From: Paenibacillus plantarum
GTDB lineage: Bacteria; Bacillota; Bacilli; Paenibacillales; NBRC-103111
Direction: 5' to 3'
Assembly: GCF_013141695.1 (NCBI RefSeq)
Contig: NZ_WHNY01000028.1
Coordinates: forward strand, 107,781 to 171,780
DNA: 64,000 nucleotides
The notes beneath the pieces were generated by a model. That model made no database searches and was not told the origin of the DNA. It worked only from the letters and a program-made list of their open reading frames with translations. The translations under genes and the position numbers were made by a program. Below are positions 52,028 to 59,250 of the stretch, piece after piece. The first letter of the stretch is position 1, and each line of letters opens with the position of its first letter.

Positions 52028-53791
52028 CTAGATAAGTTTCATTAATTGTTTGACGCGATTCTCCAGCTCCACGAGTGAGAACGGCTTCGTCATATAATCG
52101 TCGGCTCCCATTAGCAGACCTTTCGCCACATCCGCTGCCTTCTTCTTACCAGAAAGCATCAGTACCTTCAGATCCTTGGATCGCACATTCGTATCCGTCT
52201 TGAGCTTCTCTAAGATCGTAAACCCGTCAAGTCCTGGCAAGATGCCGTCCAAAATACAAGCATCGAACACTTGATCACTCAATAGCTGCCATGCCGCTTC
52301 ACCATCAGAAACCTGCGTAATTACAATCGGCAAGTGCTCCAATTGCGAAATCAGAATCGCTCTGAGAATCGGATCATCGTCAACGATCAAGAGCTTTTTC
52401 TTCTGCAGCTGGGCGTTCGCATGGGCAACCAACTTCGTGAATTGTGCACCCTCATCTTCTAAGTCAGCCAGAACAATGCGATTCTTACCTTGCTGTTTCG
52501 CTTGATACATCGCATCGTCTGCTTTCGCTACCCACTCCGCAATCGTCATCCCTACCTGCCATTCGGCTACACCAGCTGAGAACGTAATGGAGAACGTTTG
52601 ACCCTCATTCTGCGCTACGGGCTTCATACGAACTTTATCTAAAATATCCTGCATAATAGACCTAGCTTGATCCACAGTCGTATTCGGAAGTGCGATGACA
52701 AACTCTTCACCGCCAAAACGAGCCAATAAATCTGTCGAACGCAGATTGACCTGCAACAGATGCGCCAGACCTTGGAGAACCAGATCCCCTACATGATGGC
52801 CATACGTATCATTGACGTTTTTAAAGCTGTCAATATCGATAAACACGAGAGAAATTGGCGCTGGGTAGCGCTCGATACGCTGCAGTTCTAATCCAATTTG
52901 CAGATCAAAATAGCGGCGATTAAACACACCCGTCAGCGGGTCGCGGAAAGCCAGCTGTTCAAAATTCCGGGTCCGCTTGAGGAGTCCATAGATACGCGCT
53001 GCCAATTCCTCATATTGGAATGGCTTCGTCACATAATCATCCGCCCCTAGATGGAAACAACGAACTTTATCGCTGATATCATCACGACCGGATAACACGA
53101 TAAGCGGCAACCATTTCAGCGTAGGATCTTCTTTGAGAAAATCGAATAGCTCATAGCCTGACTGCGGATGCATCATAAGATCTAGCGTAACCAAATCATA
53201 CGTATGCTCGCGCAGTAACTTTTTCGCTGACTCCACATCAGCAGCTTCATCAACCACACAATCATCGAGTTGCAATCGTCTAGTCAAATAAGAGCGAAGC
53301 GCATCGTCATCATCAACGAGTAAAATACGACTTCTGAGCGTTCGAAGCATGGAGCCTGAGGCAGGATCCTTCTCCTCATCCAGCTGAATTTCCGTTAAGC
53401 CGATATCCAGTTCCATTTTCAATTCAAGCAATAACTCATCCGTTCGTTCAATACTCTCATGTACAGGGCTCATCGAAAGAAGCAACTCATTGTCGGGCTT
53501 CTCAATCGCTAGGGTCCATTCCCATTTCCGCACCATGTCTTCCGCTAGTTTACCAATTCGTATATAACCAAAGACTGGCGCACTACCTTTGAGTGTATGT
53601 GCAATCCGATAGCATTGTTGCAAATCCTCTAGGATCGGCTTCATCTGAACCGCTGTCAGCAAGGACTGCAACTGCTGCAGTTGCTTGTCATATTCACGAA
53701 TAAACAGTTTTTTTCCTTGTTTGAGGATTCTTGCATCACGATCGGATTCAGAAGCTGAATCCTTGGCTCTCTCTATATTCCTATGGCTCAT
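52028..53791 (-). CDS. HPt-REC-GGDEF-REC diguanylate cyclase
   Basis: 587 aa from ATG 53791 (AAAGGG upstream; a TTG three codons earlier is also possible). Domain order: HPt (phospho-His in RIAHTLKGSAPVFGY, residues about 60-75), receiver (ILLVDDDDALRSYL, phospho-Asp in DLVTLDLMMHP), GGDEF with catalytic FGGEEFVIALPN and active-site entry FIDIDSFKNVNDTYGHHVGD, and a second receiver (LLIVDDDPILRAIL, DACILDGILPGLDG). No membrane segments. Such soluble proteins integrate phosphorelay inputs into cyclic di-GMP. The single-domain receiver gene just upstream is a likely partner. Confidence 0.92.
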   Translation of the reverse strand: MSHRNIERAKDSASESDRDARILKQGKKLFIREYDKQLQQLQSLLTAVQMKPILEDLQQCYRIAHTLKGSAPVFGYIRIGKLAEDMVRKWEWTLAIEKPDNELLLSMSPVHESIERTDELLLELKMELDIGLTEIQLDEEKDPASGSMLRTLRSRILLVDDDDALRSYLTRRLQLDDCVVDEAADVESAKKLLREHTYDLVTLDLMMHPQSGYELFDFLKEDPTLKWLPLIVLSGRDDISDKVRCFHLGADDYVTKPFQYEELAARIYGLLKRTRNFEQLAFRDPLTGVFNRRYFDLQIGLELQRIERYPAPISLVFIDIDSFKNVNDTYGHHVGDLVLQGLAHLLQVNLRSTDLLARFGGEEFVIALPNTTVDQARSIMQDILDKVRMKPVAQNEGQTFSITFSAGVAEWQVGMTIAEWVAKADDAMYQAKQQGKNRIVLADLEDEGAQFTKLVAHANAQLQKKKLLIVDDDPILRAILISQLEHLPIVITQVSDGEAAWQLLSDQVFDACILDGILPGLDGFTILEKLKTDTNVRSKDLKVLMLSGKKKAADVAKGLLMGADDYMTKPFSLVELENRVKQLMKLI

Positions 53792-53853
53792 AGCAGACAA
53801 TCACCCTTTATAAGCTTAATCTAGCTGATTCCAGCGCATCCATCTTCTCCAAC

Positions 53854-54228
53854 TTAGCGTTGCAATAGCTGTCCGACGGTATCTAATAATTGAAGTGGAC
53901 TGAAAGGCTTTACAATGTACGTGGTGACACCCGCTGCCTTCGCTTTCTCTTTATCTTTCTCCAGTGCTTTCGCCGTCAGCAGAATCACAGGCAAGTCCTT
54001 ATTCACATTATCACTTTGTCTCAACCAGGAGCACACCTCTACGCCCGTACGTTCCGGCATCATGTAATCCAGAATAATTAAATCGTAGGCTTCCTTGCTG
54101 AGCTGCTCGATCGCTTGTTGACCATCCTCAACCTCTGTGATGAGATATCCCTCATCCGATAACGTCTCCGTCAGCAGAAAGCGAAGTGCCAATTCATCAT
54201 CGGCTAGCAAAATTTTGTAAGCTGACAT
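53854..54228 (-). CDS. Single-domain response regulator (CheY-like)
   Basis: 124 aa. Receiver motifs: acidic pair in KILLADDELALRF, phospho-Asp in LIILDYMMPERTG, Thr in PVILLTAKALEK and Lys in TYIVKPFSPLQ. The ATG at 54228 has AGGAGAG upstream and is preferred over the one 21 bp earlier. No output domain. It precedes the HPt-REC-GGDEF-REC gene by 62 bp, so it could receive phosphate from, or pass it to, that HPt domain. Confidence 0.88.
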   Translation of the reverse strand: MSAYKILLADDELALRFLLTETLSDEGYLITEVEDGQQAIEQLSKEAYDLIILDYMMPERTGVEVCSWLRQSDNVNKDLPVILLTAKALEKDKEKAKAAGVTTYIVKPFSPLQLLDTVGQLLQR

Positions 54229-54324
54229 GTTCTCTCTCCTCGAGTCCATAAATTAGTACTAATTATAGCATCATATCTGAGGCCAAGATAGGAAAATGTC
54301 GGAAAAACTCGAATAAAGTCGCGC

Positions 54325-54702
54325 CTACTTATTGTGCAGGTAAGATTTCCAAGAGGAGCCATGAATAGCTGGAAGACCGCGCGGATTAGGATAACAATAC
54401 ACCCAACCTTCCTTCTCCAAAGTGGCATCTTTTACCCAAATTCGCTCGTACTCATTATCAGCATGAGCTGGACTGTAGTACGTTTCCAAAATGTCCATAG
54501 CGGCCAGTCCCTCTTCGGTCACTTCAATCCATTCCCCTTCAACCACATGCTCATCGTGCGTACGAACTAATGCAGGGTAAGGTCCTACATCATATAAACG
54601 TCCATAGATCGTGCCAGGTTGTACTTCCCGTAAATACGGAGAGACAACATGATGATTGCTTTCCCCCACCAGTAACGTGCCATATACAAATACAGATATC
54701 AT
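54325..54702 (-). CDS. Gamma-glutamylcyclotransferase-like (GGCT/AIG2) protein
   Basis: 125 aa. The GGCT fold signature appears as VFVYGTLLVGESNHH at the N-terminus, followed by GRLYDVGPYPALV and VEGEWIEVTEEGLAAMDILE with the conserved catalytic Glu region. These enzymes cyclise gamma-glutamyl amines to 5-oxoproline or cleave other gamma-glutamyl bonds. Start chosen at 54702 because GGAGGAG lies before it. A 5-oxoprolinase locus occurs 1.4 kb away, a possible functional neighbour. Confidence 0.82.
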   Translation of the reverse strand: MISVFVYGTLLVGESNHHVVSPYLREVQPGTIYGRLYDVGPYPALVRTHDEHVVEGEWIEVTEEGLAAMDILETYYSPAHADNEYERIWVKDATLEKEGWVYCYPNPRGLPAIHGSSWKSYLHNK

Positions 54703-54772
54703 CTCTCTACTCCTCCTATACACTTACATCCTCTGTATGAGTAATTTCGGCATGGAAACTAAGTTTTCCTAC

Positions 54773-54807
54773 AAAAAAAAAGCAGCATCACGAAGGATGC
54801 CGCTGCT
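54773..54807 (-). terminator. Intrinsic terminator of the 95-aa HTH gene
   Basis: On the minus strand AGCAGCGGCATCC-TTC-GTGATGCTGCT (minor mismatch) is followed by nine T. Confidence 0.88.
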
Positions 54808-55093
54808 ATGCCTGATTGGCTGTTAATTCACGTGTTTTGACGATAATTTTGCGGATGCTGTCTTCGGACAAATGAAACACCTTGATCAGCTCCAACACCG
54901 TCGAACCCGTTTGATACAATCGGAAAATCTCACGATTTCTCCGCTCAATAATGATGCGAGTGCCGTTATTTTCTCCCCAGCCAGCGCGTTTCTGCTCTTT
55001 CTTAGGGATATAGACGATTTCGCCTTGGATATATTCTTGTAATTGTTTTAATAGGTTAGGGGGAAGAACATCTTTCCCGTTCTTATAACTCAT
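54806..55093 (-). CDS. Small HTH protein, CD3324 family
   Basis: 95 aa from ATG 55093 (MSYKNGKDVLPPNLLKQL) with AGGAGG eight bases upstream. The beginning, VLPPNLLKQLQEYIQGEIVY with YIPKKEQKRAGWG, then a helix-turn-helix at the end (STVLELIKVFHLSEDSIRKI) matches the CD3324 group of short DNA-binding proteins. Its target is not known. Own terminator. Confidence 0.78.
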   Translation of the reverse strand: MSYKNGKDVLPPNLLKQLQEYIQGEIVYIPKKEQKRAGWGENNGTRIIIERRNREIFRLYQTGSTVLELIKVFHLSEDSIRKIIVKTRELTANQA

Positions 55094-55193
55094 GGATGAA
55101 AACCTCCTCAAATTGTCGCAAAGCTTAACTTTGACTGATTTGCAGAGAGTATCTTCATCGCCCCTTAACCTCCTACCATTCTCAAAAATGGAA

Positions 55194-55219
55194 TAAAAAA
55201 AACACGATCATAATCGTGC
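55194..55219 (-). terminator. Terminator of the 21-codon gene
   Basis: On the minus strand CACGAT-TATG-ATCGTG, a 6-bp stem, is followed by eight T and lies 63 bp beyond the stop codon of the 21-aa peptide. A second small hairpin, TTGTATA/TATACAA (55227-55246), lies between them. Confidence 0.7.
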
Positions 55220-55281
55220 CTGTCGGTTGTATATGCAATTATACAATTCAGGTGAACGGTTATTCCACGAATGATATTCAG

Positions 55282-55347
55282 TTAGGAGACGAGTACCTCT
55301 GCGGCGGCCGCAACATTCATCGCTACTGTCATTGTCATTGTGTTCAT
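55282..55347 (-). CDS. Predicted 21-aa peptide gene
   Basis: ATG at 55347, stop TAA at 55282: MNTMTMTVAMNVAAAAEVL plus Val-Ser. GGGAG lies 9 bp before the ATG. It has its own sigmaA promoter, a tandem 10-bp direct repeat at the transcription start and a terminator, so all parts of a small gene are present. The peptide is hydrophobic, with a Thr/Met-rich front and an Ala-rich middle, and no Cys, Lys or Arg. It could be a signalling or membrane-active peptide or a translated small RNA. I do not recognise a family. Confidence 0.55.
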   Translation of the reverse strand: MNTMTMTVAMNVAAAAEVLVS

Positions 55348-55383
55348 TAAAAAGCACTCCCTTCACCGTAGTTTATTGTTACT

Positions 55384-55404
55384 GTTGTGTTCACTTTGTG
55401 TTCA
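55384..55404 (-). promoter_or_regulatory. Tandem direct repeat at the start of the micro-peptide transcript
   Basis: On the minus strand GTGAACACAAA is followed at once by GTGAACACAA. It lies at about +1 to +21 of the predicted transcript, where a repressor could act. Binding protein unknown. Confidence 0.5.
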
Positions 55405-55412
55405 CATTTCTC

Positions 55413-55441
55413 ATTATATGTAAAAAGCTTCTCGCTGTCTA
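55413..55441 (-). promoter_or_regulatory. SigmaA-type promoter of the micro-peptide gene
   Basis: On the minus strand TAGACA (55436-55441), 17-bp spacer, TATAAT (55413-55418). Both elements are close to consensus and the spacing is optimal. Confidence 0.72.
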
Positions 55442-55489
55442 CTCGTTCGTAAAAGTTATGCGAGGGCCTAGTGGCCCCCGCTTGGAACA

Positions 55490-55515
55490 GTGACCTCTGC
55501 TTACGCAGAGATCAC
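55490..55515 (-). other. Hairpin overlapping the stop of the 11-codon ORF
   Basis: On the minus strand GTGATCTCTGC-GTAA-GCAGAGGTCAC is an 11-bp stem with one mismatch. The TAA stop of the short ORF is in the loop. A second GC-rich hairpin, GGGCC/GGCCC, follows at 55464-55477. Such an arrangement resembles attenuation or ribosome-dependent control. Confidence 0.6.
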
Positions 55516-55536
55516 CTCTGTTTGCGTTGTAATCAC
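55501..55536 (-). CDS. Predicted 11-aa leader-type ORF
   Basis: GTG at 55536, stop at 55501: MITTQTEVISA. The Shine-Dalgarno AAAGGAGTGATC, eight bases before the GTG, is one of the best in this region. The end (TEVISA) resembles the end of the 21-aa peptide (AEVLVS). It lies about 95 bp upstream of the promoter of that gene. It may be a leader peptide governing the hairpins after it; a chance ORF is possible at this length. Confidence 0.4.
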   Translation of the reverse strand: MITTQTEVISA

Positions 55537-55693
55537 CTTGATCACTCCTTTCCGAAAGAATTAGCCGGCCGGCTACATACCTATTAACTCATATTGCCGA
55601 GCTGGTCTCAAGTGAAAGAATAGTTATAGGGATTCTTTCCTTGTGAGAGGGAGTGAGGAGTTTCGCCGCTCATAGCTCGCGGCTTCTGCGAGT

Positions 55694-55956
55694 TAGCTGG
55701 AATAACTTCAGCTTAGCGCGGATTGAGCTCGGTTTCTTCATAAGTCGGAGGAAAATCGCAAATTGGCGAGTTAGCTGTAAAAACTACATCTAATTCCCTC
55801 ATTTTTCGGAGAAAAACAGATTTAACTGGAAAACCTACAGCTAAATTTCGAATTTAACCCGCTTAATGATGAAATCGGATAAATTAGCTACAGGAAATCC
55901 AGTTATTTCCCAAGAAAGTGATAAAACCCTCTAATTAGCTGTAGTTTTCCAGTTAT
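55694..55956. repeat. Palindrome array C: five TARCTG-N9-CAKYTA units, spacing 78, 51, 62, 51 bp
   Basis: Units begin at 55694, 55772, 55823, 55885 and 55936 (left halves TAGCTG, TAGCTG, TAACTG, TAGCTA, TAGCTG; right halves CAGCTT, CATCTA, CAGCTA, CAGTTA, CAGTTA). The last has an 8-bp centre, the others 9. The last three distances repeat the 51-62-51 rule of arrays B and D. Array C lies in the 970-bp gap (55,094-56,060), between the micro-peptide region and the pxpA terminator. Confidence 0.85.
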
Positions 55957-56040
55957 TTTACTTTTGAGCACATTTTTGAAATGAGATGGTATCTTATAGA
56001 AACGTGCTGCGAATCGCACTCGTCTAGTTGGTTACACATT

Positions 56041-56066
56041 AAAAAAACCTAGCTTTTACGCTAGGT
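56041..56066 (-). terminator. Intrinsic terminator of pxpA
   Basis: On the minus strand ACCTAGC-GTAAAA-GCTAGGT is followed by TTTTTTT, overlapping the pxpA stop. Confidence 0.9.
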
Positions 56067-56822
56067 CCCAAGCGGCTTGACTTCGATGCCGCTTTGGTTC
56101 AACAGCGCGCGGATGTCGCGCGCGAATTCCACGGCGTGCACCCCATCGCCGTGGATACAGATCGTGTCCGCGCGCATGCTCAGGTCCTCTCCCGTGAGGG
56201 AGAGGACCTTGCCTTCGCGGACAAGCCGCTCCACCTGCGCCGCAGCCTCGGCGGCGCTCTCAAGAAGCGCCCCCGCTTGGTCGCGGGGTGTCAAAGAACC
56301 GTCCCGCTGGTAGCTGCGGTCCGCGAAAGCCTCGCTCGCGGTCCGCAGCCCCGCGGCGGTGCCCGCCCGCAGCAGTTCGCTGCCGGGCGGGCCATACAGC
56401 GTCAGCTCCGCGCTGACGCTGGCCGTTGCTGCCGCAATCGCGGCGGCTAACTCATGGCGCTTCGCGGCCATGTGGTAGAGCGCGCCATGCGGCTTGACGT
56501 GCTGCAGGCGTCCGCCTTCGGCGTGGACGAATGCCTGCAGCGCCCCGAGCTGATACAACGTCAGCTCGTAAGCCTCTCCCGGCGTGATCGCGATCTCGCG
56601 CCGGCCAAAGCCTTGCAGATCGGGGAGGCCCGGATGGGCCCCGATCGCAACGCCCTTGCGCAGGCACAGCTGAACTGTGCTGCGCATGGTTGCGGGGTCG
56701 CCTGCGTGGAACCCGCAGGCGATGTTGGCGGAGCTGACGTAGTCGAGCAGCTCCGCGTCGCGGCCAAGGCGATAGGCGCCGAAGCCTTCGCCCATGTCAC
56801 AATTCAAGTCAATGCGCAGCAT
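56061..56822 (-). CDS. pxpA: 5-oxoprolinase subunit A (LamB/YcsF family)
   Basis: 253 aa from ATG 56822 (GGGGAGTG upstream; an ATG 18 bp earlier is the Shine-Dalgarno region). Family blocks: RIDLNCDMGEGFGAYRLGRD, SSANIACGFHAGDPATMRST, GAHPGLPDLQGFGRREIAI and the substrate loop HVKPHGALYHMAAKRHELAA. With PxpB and PxpC it opens 5-oxoproline to glutamate using ATP. The whole gene is strikingly GC-rich (long runs such as gcggcgctctcaagaagcgc) compared with pxpB and pxpC, and is separated from them by 660 bp of repeats. Confidence 0.93.
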   Translation of the reverse strand: MLRIDLNCDMGEGFGAYRLGRDAELLDYVSSANIACGFHAGDPATMRSTVQLCLRKGVAIGAHPGLPDLQGFGRREIAITPGEAYELTLYQLGALQAFVHAEGGRLQHVKPHGALYHMAAKRHELAAAIAAATASVSAELTLYGPPGSELLRAGTAAGLRTASEAFADRSYQRDGSLTPRDQAGALLESAAEAAAQVERLVREGKVLSLTGEDLSMRADTICIHGDGVHAVEFARDIRALLNQSGIEVKPLGT

Positions 56823-57120
56823 GACGATTTCACTCCCCATTTAGATGAATGCCACTCAGCATCATTATTCACTCATTTTTTACTCGTTTCATCATTACTC
56901 ATTTCTTTCATCACTCATTGCATTCCTATCTCAACTTACTCTTACTCAGCTCATTCTTTACTCATCCCACTCCCACTCCGCACATTTCCTACTCAACCCA
57001 CTGCAAAGTGGAAATATTTTCATTCTTCGGAGTATGGGAGTGGAGAGGCGTGGGGGCACTATCGGCAGATGCATGGGAGTCATTCAAATAAATGAAGATC
57101 ATTTGCGTAGATTTACGAAA

Positions 57121-57305
57121 TAACTGTATTTTCTCCATCTAATCAAGGAGTATTTGAGCAAATTTACCAATTAACTGTATATTCTACAGTTAATATTAGC
57201 CATTTCCTTCCCAACTGGTGATTTAAGGGAAATTAACGGGAGTTTTTCCATTTAAATGCCAAAAACATTACAAAATGCCGAAAATAGCTGGAGTTTTTCC
57301 ATTTA
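57121..57305. repeat. Palindrome array D: four TARCTG-N9-CAKYTA units, spacing 51, 62, 51 bp
   Basis: Units begin at 57121 (TAACTG...CATCTA), 57172 (TAACTG...CAGTTA, extended perfect dyad of nine bases per arm), 57234 (TAACGG...CATTTA) and 57285 (TAGCTG...CATTTA). Distances are exactly 51, 62 and 51 bp as in array B. Located in the gap between pxpC and pxpA (56,823-57,485). Upstream in the same gap, 56,860-57,000, is a TACTCAT/TCATTC-rich pyrimidine stretch without gene content. Confidence 0.85.
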
Positions 57306-57366
57306 AGTTGCTGAGGGGGAGGCAGTTAGGGCTCGTCAGACCTCATATCGCTCTTAAAGCTAGTCG

Positions 57367-57439
57367 GGTTAGCCAGGTTAGCCGGATTAGTCCAGTTAGT
57401 CCAGTTAGTCCAGTTAGTCGAGTTAGTCCAGTTAGTCAG
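57367..57439. repeat. 9-bp tandem repeat (GTTAGTCCA)n
   Basis: About eight units of GTTAGTCCA and variants (GGTTAGCCA, GTTAGTCGA) between array D and the pxpC stop. A reading frame through it has no ribosome site, so it is taken as non-coding. Confidence 0.88.
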
Positions 57440-57485
57440 CTACTTAGGCTTCGTAGGGTTCCTCGGGCTATGGGGTTCGTAATGT

Positions 57486-58475
57486 TCACAAACCCCTCAA
57501 CCAAGTCTTTATCCCCGCCCCAAGTACCTTAAGATCCATCGCCTGAAGCAGCAACTGCTCCTGTGCTTCCAGATGCGTAACCTCCTGAAAACGCAGCTGT
57601 CCACCTGGCTTCACCTGCGCCACCAGCGGTAGATCTGCCGTGATCACGTGACCGATGCGTGGGTAGCCCCCAGTTGTTTGGCAATCCGCCATCAGGAGAA
57701 TGGGTTGTCCACTTGCGGGAACTTGGATCGTGCCTGCAACGACAGCCTCAGAGATCATTTCGTAGGATAAGCCAGCTTCGAGCTCAAGCTTAGGCTCACT
57801 CGATAACCGATACCCCATTCGATCGGATTGTGAGGTCACGAGAAAGCTTTGAGAAAGCAATCTCGACCAGCTGTTAGGTGTAAATGAAGAGGCTTCCTTC
57901 CCCTTCACGATCCGGATTGTCGGATTGTCGCGATAATAAGGGAGGATCGTTGAACTGACAAACTTGCCGCGTCGTTCAACCTCGTTCACAACCTCAGAAG
58001 CCAACCCATCCTTTTCTGCTTCCAATACATCCCCAGCACGAAGTGCCCTTCCTTCATATCCACCAATAGCCGCTCGCTGATAGGTGCTGCGACTTCCGAG
58101 TACGTAATCCGCCTTGAACCCGCCATACACAGCTAAATACGCCCTACACCCTTGGGCTGCATAATGGAGGTGCAGCTCATTGCCTGAATAAATTATAAAT
58201 GGCTGCCATAGTGGTGCTGCCATGCCATCCACTTCTGCTCCCATGTCTGCTCCGCAAATGGCCACCAGCATATCACGCTGTGCAACTAGAATTGGCCCTT
58301 GAAGTGTCATTTCCAAGGTAGCGACTTCCGGGCCATTACCAACCAACAGATTGGCTGCCCGGTGTGCAAACCGATCCATCGGTCCAGACACTATGACACC
58401 ATGTTTTCGAAAACCATAGCGGCCCTCATCCTGAATGGTGGACAAAAGACCTGGTTTAATGACCTCAAAGCTCAT
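57486..58475 (-). CDS. pxpC: 5-oxoprolinase subunit C (biotin-dependent carboxylase-like/KipA)
   Basis: 329 aa. Family blocks: VIKPGLLSTIQDEGRYGFRK, VSGPMDRFAHRAANLLVGN, LAVYGGFKADYVLGSRSTY and ILLMADCQTTGGYPRIGHV. Works with PxpB as the ATP-using component. The ATG at 58475 has AGGGA nine bases upstream; the ATG three codons earlier is too close to it. It overlaps the end of pxpB by 11 bp. In B. subtilis the pair is known as KipI/KipA, with a second role on KinA. Confidence 0.93.
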   Translation of the reverse strand: MSFEVIKPGLLSTIQDEGRYGFRKHGVIVSGPMDRFAHRAANLLVGNGPEVATLEMTLQGPILVAQRDMLVAICGADMGAEVDGMAAPLWQPFIIYSGNELHLHYAAQGCRAYLAVYGGFKADYVLGSRSTYQRAAIGGYEGRALRAGDVLEAEKDGLASEVVNEVERRGKFVSSTILPYYRDNPTIRIVKGKEASSFTPNSWSRLLSQSFLVTSQSDRMGYRLSSEPKLELEAGLSYEMISEAVVAGTIQVPASGQPILLMADCQTTGGYPRIGHVITADLPLVAQVKPGGQLRFQEVTHLEAQEQLLLQAMDLKVLGAGIKTWLRGL

Positions 58476-59250
58476 GACTCGCATTCCCTTTCTCTAACGC
58501 ATGAAACTGCTCTGATGTGATCGCCACAAATCTCACTTGATCACCAACCTTGAGAAAGGATGGGGGAACGATGTCCGGACGAAACATACGGAGTGGCGTA
58601 CGACCAATAAGTTGCCAGCCTCCCGGTGTTTCAAAAGGATAGATGCCCGTCTGCGCCCCGCCTATACCGACAGAACCTGCTGGAATTTGTGTGCGCGGCA
58701 CTGATTTACGCGGTGTAACAAGGCGTTCATCCATCCCGCCCAAATAAGGAAAACCAGGCGCGAAACCAATCATATAAACGGGATACACACGAGAAGTATG
58801 CCAAGACACAATTGCTTCCGTGCTCACCTGATGATAATCCGCTACATCTACTAGATCGGGTCCAAATGCCGCCTCATAGCAGACCGGGATCTCCCTGATA
58901 GCTCCTAACTGCACAGCTAATCCCTCATTGTCTTCTTGCCTGTACGCATCTAATAACTGCTCAATGCTTTGCAGGACTTCGTCATAGGGAAGCCAATCTG
59001 CTGTCCCATTGGGTCGCCCACTTTTTAACACAACGTCAGAAGAATAGTTATAAATGCGGAATGCATCATAATAAATTGTAATGGTTGTATAAGCGGCGAC
59101 CAGCTCAATGAAGCCATCCTGCCAGTTATTTTCCAAATAATTCACGACTTGCCTGACCTTATGCAGATTCGTTAACGAAATGTCCGCACCTATACGAATC
59201 ACGATCGCTGAATCTCCAAGCGGATGGCATTCGTAGGCAAGCTTGGTCAT
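58465..59250 (-). CDS. pxpB: 5-oxoprolinase subunit B (KipI-like)
   Basis: 261 aa. Motifs: ECHPLGDSAIVIRIG, ELVAAYTTITIYYD, IPVCYEAAFGPDLVDVADYH, and the conserved GFAPGFPYLGGMDERL followed by TQIPAGSVGIGGAQTGIYPF. ATG at 59250 overlaps the stop of the hydrolase gene (ATGA), so translation is coupled; a TTG 33 bp earlier has no site either. Forms the PxpABC complex with the neighbours. Confidence 0.93.
   Translation of the reverse strand: MTKLAYECHPLGDSAIVIRIGADISLTNLHKVRQVVNYLENNWQDGFIELVAAYTTITIYYDAFRIYNYSSDVVLKSGRPNGTADWLPYDEVLQSIEQLLDAYRQEDNEGLAVQLGAIREIPVCYEAAFGPDLVDVADYHQVSTEAIVSWHTSRVYPVYMIGFAPGFPYLGGMDERLVTPRKSVPRTQIPAGSVGIGGAQTGIYPFETPGGWQLIGRTPLRMFRPDIVPPSFLKVGDQVRFVAITSEQFHALEKGNASHEL

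Noticed and set aside
55384..55515. Short repeats and hairpins considered as a CRISPR-like array.
   Set aside because: Only two direct repeat copies with no spacers; no cas genes in the window.
56094..57095. Plus-strand long frames opposite pxpA.
   Set aside because: Typical antisense open frames in GC-rich DNA; pxpA family motifs are on the minus strand.
57275..57532. Plus-strand reading frame through the 9-bp tandem repeat, giving a Pro-Val-Ser repeat protein.
   Set aside because: No ribosome site, overlaps the pxpC 3' end on the other strand, and exists only because the unit length is a multiple of three.
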